DNA from: Cyanoderma ruficeps
Taxonomy: Eukaryota > Chordata > Aves > Passeriformes > Timaliidae
Direction of reading: 5' to 3'
NCBI GenBank assembly: GCA_008694505.1
Contig: VZDJ01007755.1
Location: 1,565,409-1,629,408, forward strand
Length of the DNA stretch: 64,000 bases
The position numbers and the translations under genes were made by a program. The notes under the pieces were generated by a model. That model was not told where the DNA came from. It worked only from the letters and a program-made list of their open reading frames with translations, and searched no databases. Of the stretch, positions 12,106 to 22,930 are shown in pieces; position 1 is the first letter of the stretch; each line of letters opens with the position of its first letter.

Positions 12106-12385
12106 GGTTGAACAAAACTGTCCAGGCCATGAGGCACTGCCAGCCTTGCCCATCCCTGCTCAGCCTGCCCATGGGGGTGTTCCTGTCAGGACTCTCCACT
12201 CTGCTCAGGGCACAGGATCTCATGCCAGCCTCCTGGGGCCACCAGCTGCCGTGGGCTCTGCTGGGCCAGGCCCACCTGTGGTGCCACAGCCCAGCCTTGT
12301 CCTAGTGCCTGGGGCTGCCCTGTGCCTCCCTGCTCCTGGCATGTGATGAGCTGCTAGGCCCTGCCCTGCTGTGCTTGTGGTGCCC
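12106..12385. other. G+C-rich patch, unclassified
   Basis: A compositional island, strikingly richer in C, G and CTG/CCTG words than the A+T-rich flanks, with sharp edges. It yields overlapping open frames (about 12014-12346 and 12108-12305) rich in L, P, A, G and S with no domain, so I do not call it coding. It has few CpG dinucleotides, which argues against a CpG-island promoter. An old retroelement piece, such as an LTR fragment, is possible but I could not recognise a family. Confidence 0.45.
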
Positions 12386-15300
12386 TGACAAGAACATCTA
12401 AATTATTGCTAATGACTAAAACTAAGACAGAAGGAATCCACATCTCCGTATGGTATTTATCTGGGAATGCCACGCCCTGGAAACGGTTTAACATGCAATG
12501 GTTCCAGTGGAAAATCACTTCAAGCGTGTTACTGGAATACCAAGGCTACATACTGTTAATCCAACTAGGCCAGGAAATAAATGTCGCCTTCTCACAAAAC
12601 CCCTTGAGCATCCGTGGTCTCAGAAGAGCACAAAAACTTGGTAATGTTCCTACATAAAGAAATTAAAATTGAGGGGAATGGAGAATAATAGAGTTGGAGG
12701 TCCTCTGGATATGAATCGAACACAATTTTCCAGAGGCTGGCAGCCAGGTGTGCATATGGTGTATCTCTCAGTGGTTTGGCTCTGGTGTATTAGCTCTTCA
12801 TAATTTTTGGATTAAGTTTAGGACAAGATTAGGTGTATCCACCATGCCTGTGATGGGCAGCCCTATTCTATCAGCGTGTAGAAGACCCTGTCCATCAGGA
12901 CTCACCGAGACACAGGCTGTGTCTTAGACTGCACAGGATACCCCATGGCATCCACCGATAGCCTTCTTGCCTTCTACAGTCTTTGTAGATTCCTTGCGCC
13001 TTTATATACCTGTGCATTTAACATTAACAGAACGCTTTTCAGAATTCAAAGTCTGAACACTTTCCAAGGTGCCAATCTAGAACCGTACTGTGTCCTTTCC
13101 AATGATCAAAACAGTTAACCTTAAAGACTAGAATGAAAGAGCATTTTTTATTTACAAGAAGAGCTCTGTGCTGAGAGCACTGACAGCTTCATGCTGCTCA
13201 GGACCTCCATTGGTCTTCCTGTATCCCAGACAGAAAAGAGCAGTGGGGCTATACTTTCTTGCAGATATTCAGTGCTAAAACGATCCTAATTCTGGTCATC
13301 AGGGGATCCCCAGGAAATGTTTCTCTCTTCCAGTGCAGCCTGCAAATTGGCCTGAGTAACTTTTTCCTTACAGATATTCTGCAGGTCTATAGGTGATGTT
13401 TCTGGCTTAAAGACAGTCTTTTTCTTAGATGGGCTTTGAATCAAGGGATAAAGTCTTTAAACTTCTCATCTAGAAGTTTTTCTGTCAGTGGGACTCAAAT
13501 ATCAGGGCTGCAGGAAGACATCAGGACAGGCTTTCGTAGGACACTCCCCACTCCTCAGAGCAGAATACAGTTAACTTTGAAAATACTCTCTGTTTTCATA
13601 CTGCATAATGCTCATGATTAAATGTGAATTTCTCATAGCTGTTACAGCCTGAGGCAGTCACCAAACCCCAGCTGATAAATGTTGCTTAAATGAAAAGACA
13701 TTTTTGTTAGGCTCCTGGCAATTCAATAATGATGTGGACAAATCTCTGACAGGATAACTGCAGACCCTGCAAACTTTCAAGGAGTTTTTTTTTTTCAAAT
13801 GTCATGATAACAATAGGTCAAACCACTAATTTCTGGCCCAGAATCACATACCACAAGGATAAACCTCATTTCTTTATAACTATATTTTCTTATAACATGA
13901 CACCGCAAAATTTCCTTTTTGATTTTGGAAAACGTACCAGGAACACACAGAGCTGAAGTAAGAAATATATATATAGACCCTGAAAAATGGCATGACTGAT
14001 GAGCCTTTTGTTTTGTGGCAACACCTCAGGGCCTCTGACAGGATCGGGTCTTGTGGTGAGAGGTGCTATGGGCATGTAGCAGTAAAATCATATCTGCCTA
14101 GACTTTGCAGTCAGAAAAGCAGTTTGCAGCACAAAGAACAATTTAATCCCTGTTCTACATCCTGATGAGTGAGGTGTAAGAAGTGCCTTTGGTAAGCATG
14201 AAAGGGGAATAACTTGTTTCACTGCTGTGTAGGCTCTAGCATTATAATTATATTATGAATGTCATGTCACGACACAGGATGTTATATAGCCAAGTTTGTT
14301 CATATATCCCATTCCTGGAGCTGGGAAAGCTCTTCCTGATGAGTAAGTTAAATTCTTCAGCAGTTTTCACTTTTAGCATTAATCATAATGATAATAAAGT
14401 TCATGCTAATAGATGCATTCTATAATTTAGGTATCTAAATATAGCAGTTTCCTGAGGCTCTGACAGTGTGAGGTATTAGCCTTTCCTGACTGGTGTATTG
14501 AATGGGACTTTCTGCTGGGAGCAACGTGAATCATGGATTTAATGTATGTAAATTCTTTCATGTCAAATCTTTTCATGGGTTGCAACCTGCCTGCTTAGAC
14601 TCACAATCTGTATTTGATATGGCTATGATAAGAAGTTCTGCAGTATTTGCTTATGGTGGCATACCATGAGGGCAAAGGGTCATTACAGGTTACAGGGGAA
14701 GGCAGAAGCTATGTGTTCCCCTTTGTAATACAAAATAAATGAAAATGAAAAATAAGTGCAATCTCTAAAGCACTATTATTTTAAATTTATGAGTCATTAG
14801 CTTTCTAGTACAATAAGAAATAAACATAATTTAATAGGCAAAGCATAACAAAGGGAACTTGAAACATGTTTAAGTGATTAAATAGCAGAGATCAGTAGGT
14901 TTCAAAATGAGAAATTGTTTGAAATATATTTCTTTAAATTATTAATTGGATTGCTTCACTTATTAGCTTAAAATTTTTATTCCCCAGAAATCATGTCTCA
15001 CTTTCCAAAGAAGACATGTTTAGAGAGAATGTACATGCTTCTTCTGCCATGATGAAAACTGGGAAAGGATGCCCAAAACTCTGCCTTATGTAAAGGCCAT
15101 TGCCCAGCCAAAAGAAAAAAAGAACAAACAGATTTTTTGTTACTGCTGTAATGTGCTGTTCCCAAAGAGTCAACAGGAACGTGTTTGCTGAACATACAGC
15201 AAGTCTCTGGAAAACAATAATCCCCTTTTCTTCTTAATCTTAGTGAGAAAGTCTAGTGCTAAGAAGGAAGACCAAAATTTAACCAGACTCAAGAATCTAA

Positions 15301-18300
15301 TCAGTTTTGGGTAAATTTAGCTCTCCTTCCATGTAATCTGGTGGCAGGCTGGTGAGACAGCAATCTTATGACAGGATATGTACTACTGAAATAATGAGTT
15401 GGTGACCACAACCTGACCTCAGATTGTTTCTACATGAGCAACACTCTCTCCTGGATGCTTGTTTCAGTACCACGGAAATGAATCCAACAAATCTCACCTC
15501 CAATCTGCTGTTCATTATTCCTAACCAAGGGTAGCACAGGGCATTTCAGTCCCCTGGAGGGACACAAATGCCACAGCTTAGAGGTACCTCGGAATCCCTC
15601 AATATGTAGGGAACATTGACCAGTTCCAGGCTTCTGCTAAAAGCAAACTTAGGGATGTTGCTATAGGACACAAAAGAAAGAATGAAAGACTCCAAATATT
15701 TCAGAAGAAAAAGAGCATAGAAAAGGCTTTTAATGTCTAATTTTTATACTTCTTATAAGGTGTTCCAATACAGACTGAACATGATTGGCGAATAGGAATG
15801 ACACCTCTCTAATCCCATTGGTTAAGTGGAGAAACAGCAAAACACCATCTGGAGAAAGATTGTTTTGAGAAAGGGTAGTTGTTTGCCAAAATTGTTTCTA
15901 GAAGAAACTTTCTTGAGAAATTCTTCCTTGGAAAAGAGTTAGCAGCTGCTAGCAGGCTAAAATCTCAGACCCAGAAATATCAGGCCCACATAGGGGTGCC
16001 AACACACAGCCTCCTTCTCCTCTCTTACATGCAGAAGACTATTTTTCCATTCCAGTGTATCCTCTTTTCAAAGGATGTGACCCAGCTTCATGGGATATTC
16101 ATGGTAATAATAACAGCAGGCATTAGGAGGGTTTCCTGGATGCTCTCCAGATAATAAACAACATATGGGATTCCTGTTGGCCGGCTTCCACTCCGTAGCC
16201 AAGGGCAGTTAGCTGAGAGGCCCACAAAGCACAGACCCACAGCTTGGTTAAACTGTGGTATTTTGATAAGCCCTCCATGAAGCATTAGGAGAGAGGATAG
16301 AGGAGCACAGCAAGAGCAAATGCTCTGCTGGTGAACATATGGATAAAGTCTAGAAAACAGTCCCTTCATTGCTGGGGAAGGATGGGCAATTAGTGCCAAG
16401 AATATGTTTATTACTGTATGTGTGTACAAAACTGCACCCCAGTATTCTGGCTGCTCTCCGGGACTCCCAAGGTCTGTGGGTAATTATAATGCACACAGAA
16501 GTGTGACCTAACTACAGGTCCCATACATTATGCTGTTGCATTCTTTGTTTAATATTTTCTTTATGATTTTTATATATACTACGTAAACAGTTAAAAAATA
16601 TTTATATTATGCCAGCATTTTACTAGTAGAAAGAACAGAGAAAGAAATAATTTAAAAATCAAGATCAGGAACAATTGTTTTTTGTTATGATTACTTTGCC
16701 CATATTTACCTACTCACCTATTTAACCTTTTATCTATTAGCTTTCCTGGACAAATCTGCTATGTGTAAGTTTCTTTAGTTTCCTCTAAGTAAGAAATTCT
16801 AAACAATGAGCTTTAAAAATATTTTTAATTCTAAATTGGAGTGGTTCAAGTTGAAATATTGTTTTAGGATGATCAAAAACCGAATGTAAAGCTGAGCTTT
16901 TGAAACTTATCAAATCTGAAAAAATACAAACTACCCAAAAACCTGATCTAGAACTGAGTTTTGTGTTATTAGGTAATTTACAGGTATTTCTATTTTTCAC
17001 CATCAAAATTTAAAAAAGTTTATTACAAATTAGCCCTTATTTCAAAGTCTCCTTTTTTTGCGCAAGAGAGAAATTAGAAGTGGCACAAAGTTTTTTTTCT
17101 TCTTTATTTGCTACAAAATTACCAGACGTTACAGAGGCCAGTTTAAGTGCAACTACATTAGCATGCAAAACCTTTTTGTATCATAACCTCTCCCTATAAA
17201 ATACAGTGCTCTGTATCCTTCTGAGTAATATAATGTGAACTTTGCAGGACATAATAGTGCTACATCAGTAAAAGCCTCAATTACAACGTAGGAACTCAGT
17301 TTGATCTAAATTGTCTAATAACATAGCCACTGGAATTTTGCCCAAGCTACACTGATGATAAGTTTCCTTTATAGTTCAAAACCAAACTGCTTCTTTTTTT
17401 TTTTGTCACTGATGGGCTAAAGTGCTTGATAAATAAAAAAGAAATTGGTCTCCAAAGGGCTTCTGTGAAAGGATTTGACAGATATAACTGTGGAATGAAG
17501 TCAAGATCTAGTGCAGGGTCTATAAATGTAGTAGATTTCCAATTTCATGGTAAAATCTGTCCATTCACAGATGAGGGCTAGCACACCTTCAGAAACAGGT
17601 TTTGTCTGGAGGCAGTAAATGTGTGGGAAGGAAGTGCCTGACAGAATATATTCTAGATAAATAAGGCAAGGTGGAGAAAGTAGGAGATTTGGGACAATGA
17701 CTGCCTAAGTAAGAAGTGAAGTTTAAAGTACAAACGTTCAGCTTGAAGTCAGCCTCTAACCACCACTTTGTGGATGGTTTGAGCTTTACCATATTCATTG
17801 TCTTTTTGTAAGTGAATCCCTGTCAAAGTCTTAGCAGCTGTGGGGATCTAAAGTAATCAAAAGGAGCCCAAACCTGTGAAACAAGAACTTAGTATTCCAT
17901 CAACAATAAGAACTTCTGCACTTCGATCTAACACATCACTGATTTTGCCATTCTTCACTTTTCTAATGCTGTTTTTCAGTTTTAATTTAAATATGATTAC
18001 ATTTTTAATGTAATTTATTTCAAACATTCTTATTGGCAATAGCAGCGAAATGAGGTATGGGGATGATGATAGCAATGTGGAGTTTGAACTGATAATAACA
18101 GAGTCCTCTTATATTAGTCTATGCAACAACAAGAGAATAGTAATCAATCCTTACTACAAGGTAATTGTGGACCTGTGCCATCTCTCCTGTATTTGGTTTG
18201 AGCAGATTTTTTGGTTTTGCTTCTTCCACTGTAAAAAAAATCAATTCTCACACTGTGTTTTCTTATTGTAACTAATTTTTGACTATGTCTTTATGTCACA

Positions 18301-18419
18301 GCACCTGAACTCCTCTGTGGGTGCCATTAGCCAGTGTCAATAGGAAAAAATGATGAGTTTCAAGTCATATGGGTGACTAAGAATGGGTTCTGAGGCCCAG
18401 TAAAGAAAATCATAGGTAG
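12386..18419. other. Gene-free unique DNA
   Basis: About 6 kb with no recognisable gene or transposon. The minus-strand frame at about 17857-18075 contains a protein-like run (residues such as KVKNGKISDVLDRSAEV), but it has no domain I know, no splice context that convinces, and a length within chance. A+T content is especially high around 14700-14960 and 16540-17040. Short T-runs occur at about 13786-13795 and 17394-17404. Confidence 0.55.
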
Positions 18420-18745
18420 TTTCCTTTAGTTGGCCTCAAAAACCTGTGGCAGGACCCGAGAAGTTCAGTCCACGACTGCTATGAAAACTCTACGAAATCT
18501 CCACAGATTATACAATTGAAAATACAGCTAAACCTGCTATATCCCAAAGGCAGGGATTTGTTCTAGAATTGTTCTCTGAAAACATTTTGTGGAATTACCT
18601 TGAGAAGCTTATTCTATACTATGACAAGCAGTTTGTGGATGCAATTCATGTGTTTCTTAATACTCCTCATTTGCTAAAGGAATCACTTTGGAACCAACGC
18701 ATCAGCCTGGTGTCACAGAAATGCATGAGAACCCTGGCTGAGTGA
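18420..18745 (+). pseudogene. Possible decayed coding fragment (unrecognised)
   Basis: Two overlapping plus-strand frames read like protein. One runs 18420-18566 (48 codons, with the run LKNLWQDPRSSVHDCYENS). The other runs 18485-18745 (86 codons to TGA, with LELFSENILWNYLEKLI and later NQRISLVSQKCMRTLAE) and lacks an ATG before its last third. Mixed charged and hydrophobic residues and amphipathic spacing are more protein-like than most of the window. A frame switch between them would be needed to make one product. I recognise no family and see no poly(A) tail or flanking duplication of a processed copy. Chance is a serious alternative because 86-codon open runs are expected in 64 kb. Confidence 0.12.
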
Positions 18746-21594
18746 ATTTTAGGTGGATAACATGTCTGTAATGTCTGCAAAGGCACCTTCTATCTAGAGA
18801 GCATTCAGTGCCCTTACCCCATCAAATGGGCTAACAAATCACTGCCCTGCAAAGCAAGAAGCAAACCTGGAAAAACTGGGGGAGATTGGGCAGAGTGGCA
18901 GTGCTGCATGAGTACTCCAGCTCTTGAAAGGACATTCAGGCTTTAACTACAAACTTAACATCTGCTTCCTCCAAAGATCTCTGGGGTTTGCACAATGTTA
19001 TCCAAAACCAAAATTTTGGTTCTAGCAACAGTAACTTTCTTATATTTTCTTTCAGCCAGAAAAAATCAAAGTGTCACACAATGTACTTTGGAAGGAAGAA
19101 GTTCTGACTGCTCTGAAGGCAAAATTCAGGAAGGACTGGCACCTCCAACTGTTAAGCCCCGTCAGTCTTTTGCCCAGTAGATGCTCTAGATTCCTGGCAA
19201 AAAAGGAGCACCATCACCCAATTCCATACCACTAAATCATTTTTTTGCCTTTCAGCAGTTTATTCTGGAGTATTACAGACATGAAATCATTAATATGTTA
19301 CACAAGAGAGCAATGATGCCACTGTAGCTGTGCTAGTCTAAAGATACATGGCAGAGGGCTTGTAGTGAGAGATGGTATCTTTTGCTAGATCTACCAGCAC
19401 AGTGTTAAAAAAAAAGGACAAAATACTGAATAAAAAAGGTTTTTTTCTGATGACTTGATATAACCCTCTTCTCAGCTTCTAAGAACTCCTATAACTAAAA
19501 AATATTTGCTTAAGGATGACAGTGTTTATTGATATTTATCTATCATGTGATCACATAATAGTTAATTCTACAGATCATTTAGTAATGTATCATGTCGCAA
19601 CAACAAAAGTAAGAACAAACATTTAATGAAACATTAAAAATCAAAGTGTGTGTTGACATTCATCCTGCTATTGCCCAGGTTTCATCAAGTTTTCCACTAT
19701 TCTTACTAGTTCCAAAGGTTTTGCTTAATGTTTCATTATATTATGTCAGATTTTGGTTGACGACTGAAGGATCATAAAGAAAAAAAAATAAGAAAGAAGG
19801 AAAGATAATATTTTTTGAAACTGTGGTCAATTATTCATCTGGGTCAGCTGTTGCAATGAATGATGTCATGTAGATCTCACTTAGCAACAAAATACAAATA
19901 GAAAATATTGTTCCACTGAATGCAAAGTACTGCAAATTATGTAGATAATGAGTTTTTAATGACTAAGTTCACTTTGTGCACAGTCTCAGAAATGTCCCTG
20001 TAAATGCTGTTTACATCATGAAAAGGGCACATTAGGTACAGTTTACCACTCTGCACTGCCTCCCTGCACTTACAGCAACACCACTAGGGAAGAGATTTGA
20101 AGATATTTGAAGCCTGTTGTAATTACCTCACATGAAAAAGAAGTTTTTTATCAAAATCCAGTGAGAAGGGATATTTTGGTAACAATGTAAAGTCAAGGGC
20201 TACAAAAGAGCCTAGAATTTCTTAAGCATTTTATCCTGCTTATGTATATAAAAAGCAACAATTGAATTCCAGGTTACAACAGCAATTGCAGGTATATAAA
20301 AATCAAAATGGTTCATTTTTTTTGACCTTCAATTTGCTACTATAGAAGTAATTATGACCACCTAGCACATCTTTTTTTCAGAAGGAAAATAAGGACATAT
20401 ATACAGAAATTTGGTGAATAAGAGAGAAAAATGCGTAATAAAAGTAAAATCTTGAGTTGCCTCACTATAACAGTAATTTTAAACTAGTTCAGTCAATGTT
20501 TATGCACATTGTGACAGCCTGGGTATGGTCATATGAGATCCATATCTGATTCATTTGGAATTTAGAAGCATTTTATTGTGATTTTAAGGCACTTTATTAC
20601 ATCTTTCGTGATGAAAATGATGAGTGCATCGTGAACACACGGTAGTTGGTACTGCTTGCATTTTGTGGTTTTAGAGAGCACTTGCTGATTTAGACCATTG
20701 TAAAAATCTATCAATTTCAGCAATAGCAAGGTCAAAGTACTAAATACCTTTGACTAATGTGTAGTGACTTCATACTTGCATGCTGACAAATATAGCAATA
20801 TCATTTGAAATGTTTTATTTAGACAGAATTAAACTATTTTATTTTAATTTTTAATTCTTATTTGTGGCACAAAGTTTAACAAAAAAGAGAAATTTATTTT
20901 TAAATATATATTTTTCAGAATTTTTCAAGGCTAAAAAGTCAGTTTGTGATTGTGTTTTTTAGTTGTTAAATCTGTATTTTTCAATGGAAAAAATTTCTGT
21001 TTCAAATTTTCTAATGAGCTCCTGTGGTAGATAGATTACATAAAAACTATGTGGCTACTACTATTTTTCTCTGACAATTTTGCGTGGCATGACTATTTTA
21101 CATTTTCTTGTATATTGAAGAAAACACTTAACCCTAATTGCATTTTTCCCAGTAAAATATCTGAAAGTTTACAAATGTCTTTGTCTTGAGATGTTATCAC
21201 AGCACCCATCCTGTATTAAATGGTTAAAATTCTTCATCATGTCTTGGCTTTACCGATCCTGGTTTCCAAAAGTTGCTGGTTTTCTATTTTCACATAACTT
21301 CATTATCTAGTGATGTAGTGATCCCTTTCCTGGGATTTTTCACCACTTTTATCCCAAGCATGTCTTTCCTTACGAAACACTTCACCAGTGTTCATTGCCA
21401 CTTTGTCAGCAATTTGAAAATGTCTGTTCAAGGACTAAGAAGGAATCCAAGAAGTGGATTTTGAATAAAATTTTGAATAAAAGTTTCTCAAGTAGCTTAA
21501 AATGAGCACTGGGGTGTCCACACCGGTTATATAAATGAAACTGAGAATGAACTTCTTGTTGATTGCTAATGTATTGATAAAATGTTTGCTACCT
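18746..21594. other. Gene-free A+T-rich DNA
   Basis: Nothing coding. A perfect 12-bp palindrome, ATGTGATCACAT, lies at 19545-19556. An imperfect inverted repeat lies at 20731-20754 (GTCAAAG ... CTTTGAC). A purine-rich run (AAATAAGAAAGAAGGAAAG-like) lies near 19780-19804. The stretch 20800-21020 is very A+T-rich. Confidence 0.55.
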
Positions 21595-21780
21595 GTGCTC
21601 TCATCTCACTCCATCCCTGTGGCCACAGATGATTGATTACTCATAAACCTTTTGAACCCAATTAGCCACCACAGTAATTATCAGCAGGCCTCATAAACCC
21701 CGCTAACTTTGTAACAATACACCAGAGCCATTTATGACGGACTTTGCAATGATGAGCAACGCACAGTGGTTTTACTGCAC
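21595..21780. promoter_or_regulatory. Candidate noncoding regulatory block (motif-based)
   Basis: A non-repetitive stretch of more even composition in A+T-rich surroundings. It holds PBX/HOX-like TGATTGATTA (about 21630), CTCATAAACC, CCCAATTAGCC, CAGTAATTATC and CCATTTATGACGG. No ORF of note covers it. This resembles vertebrate developmental conserved elements in texture. The inference rests only on motif content, and alignment with chicken or zebra finch would settle it. Confidence 0.22.
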
Positions 21781-22694
21781 ACTTGAAATGTTTCTTTTCA
21801 AATGCAGACAATCCCAGCCACAAAAGCAATTTTGCACACAAAAAGCCAGTATCACCTAACTTGGGCAGAGTGCTAGAGATGCAGCAAAAATGTCATCTCT
21901 GTTCCCCTGGGAGACTTGGAAATCATTACATTCCTGCAACAGCAAACTCAAATGTTCATCTATTTTCTACTGGATGTATGAAGTCCAGTTGGTTGAGAAA
22001 TTACAGCTCTGTATTGATTTTCTACTCCTTTTAAAAAGCTCTACCAGAAATATTAGTGTTATGCCATCTTTAAATTAATGACATACTAGTTTTTATAGCC
22101 TATGTCTATCACTGACATAAAAAAATGAAGACCATGGAAAGGGCAAGTCTGTTTTCTTCTGTATAAGGAAAAAAAAACCTGTAGTCAATATTTTGACTGG
22201 GTCTGTGAAGAATAACACAAGTAAGATTATAGAAAAAAAAAGAGATCCCACTTGACAAGAAGGTGGTTTTGTAAAATGATACACAACGGGTCAAATTCAT
22301 TAGGAAGAAAAGGAAGTCCCAAGAATTGACTGGGGCAAAGACTGGACAGCATTCATAAATTAGCTGATGCTTAAAACTAGTATTCATTATGCACTATTTA
22401 TCAGCTTGGAAAGGCTCCCATTTTAATTTATAATAACACTCCTCCTCAGTTATCAACCTTCTGCCATTTCTCATTACATTAAAAAATTAAGTTTTATGTA
22501 CCTTGTTCTCCCAGAGAACAGAGAAGCAGAAATTTATTTTCCTCCCCATCTTTTGATTACAACATGCATTTTTGCCTAGATTCTCCTGACTTTTATTAGT
22601 GCAATAATTTACTGGACAGCTCTCCACCACCTCAAATCTGTGCCCATGAACACCATGCTGCATCTTGATTTGTCTTCTTGATAGCAGAATATTG
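21781..22694. other. Gene-free unique DNA
   Basis: Overlapping short frames on both strands (for example 21783-22078 plus, 22093-22387 minus) show no domain. Short A-runs at about 22168-22176 and 22232-22240 explain the phenylalanine-rich minus-strand peptides. Confidence 0.6.
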
Positions 22695-22930
22695 AATTCA
22701 ATTTCAAAGATAAAAATGCCATCCCATTTGATTCATCAAGTGGAATAAAGCCCTCTTGCTGAGAAAGCCATTTGAATGAGGGTTAACTGTGACCTGTGCT
22801 CCTCCACAGTCCTTGGAACATCTGGCCATATGGGCTGTAAGCAGATTAATCCAGTGCTTTGCACTCTCCTCCTTTAAACAGCTTAAAGGTTGCTGTTTAA
22901 ATAGCACGGCATGCAATTTTTTAAAAAAAG
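22695..22930. promoter_or_regulatory. Candidate noncoding regulatory block (motif-based)
   Basis: Contains CCATATGG (a palindromic E-box-bearing word), GATTAATCC (OTX/PITX/bicoid-type homeodomain site, about 22844) and TTTAAACAGCTTAAAGG/GCTGTTTAAA words arranged nearly symmetrically around 22875-22900. It is not repetitive and not convincingly coding; the minus-strand frame 22704-22916 has no domain. Inference only. Confidence 0.2.

Noticed and set aside
12014..12346. 110-codon frame with a hydrophobic start, which could look like a signal peptide
   Set aside because: The proline- and alanine-rich remainder comes from a G+C-rich patch. There is no conserved motif and a competing frame overlaps it.
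17857..18075. Minus-strand frame with a protein-like C-terminal half (SDVLDRSAEVLIVDG)
   Set aside because: Only about 40 residues look protein-like, with no known family, no clear acceptor/donor pair and no ATG in good context.
19545..19556. Perfect 12-bp palindrome ATGTGATCACAT
   Set aside because: Short palindromes of this size are expected occasionally in 64 kb, and nothing around it suggests a bound site or hairpin.
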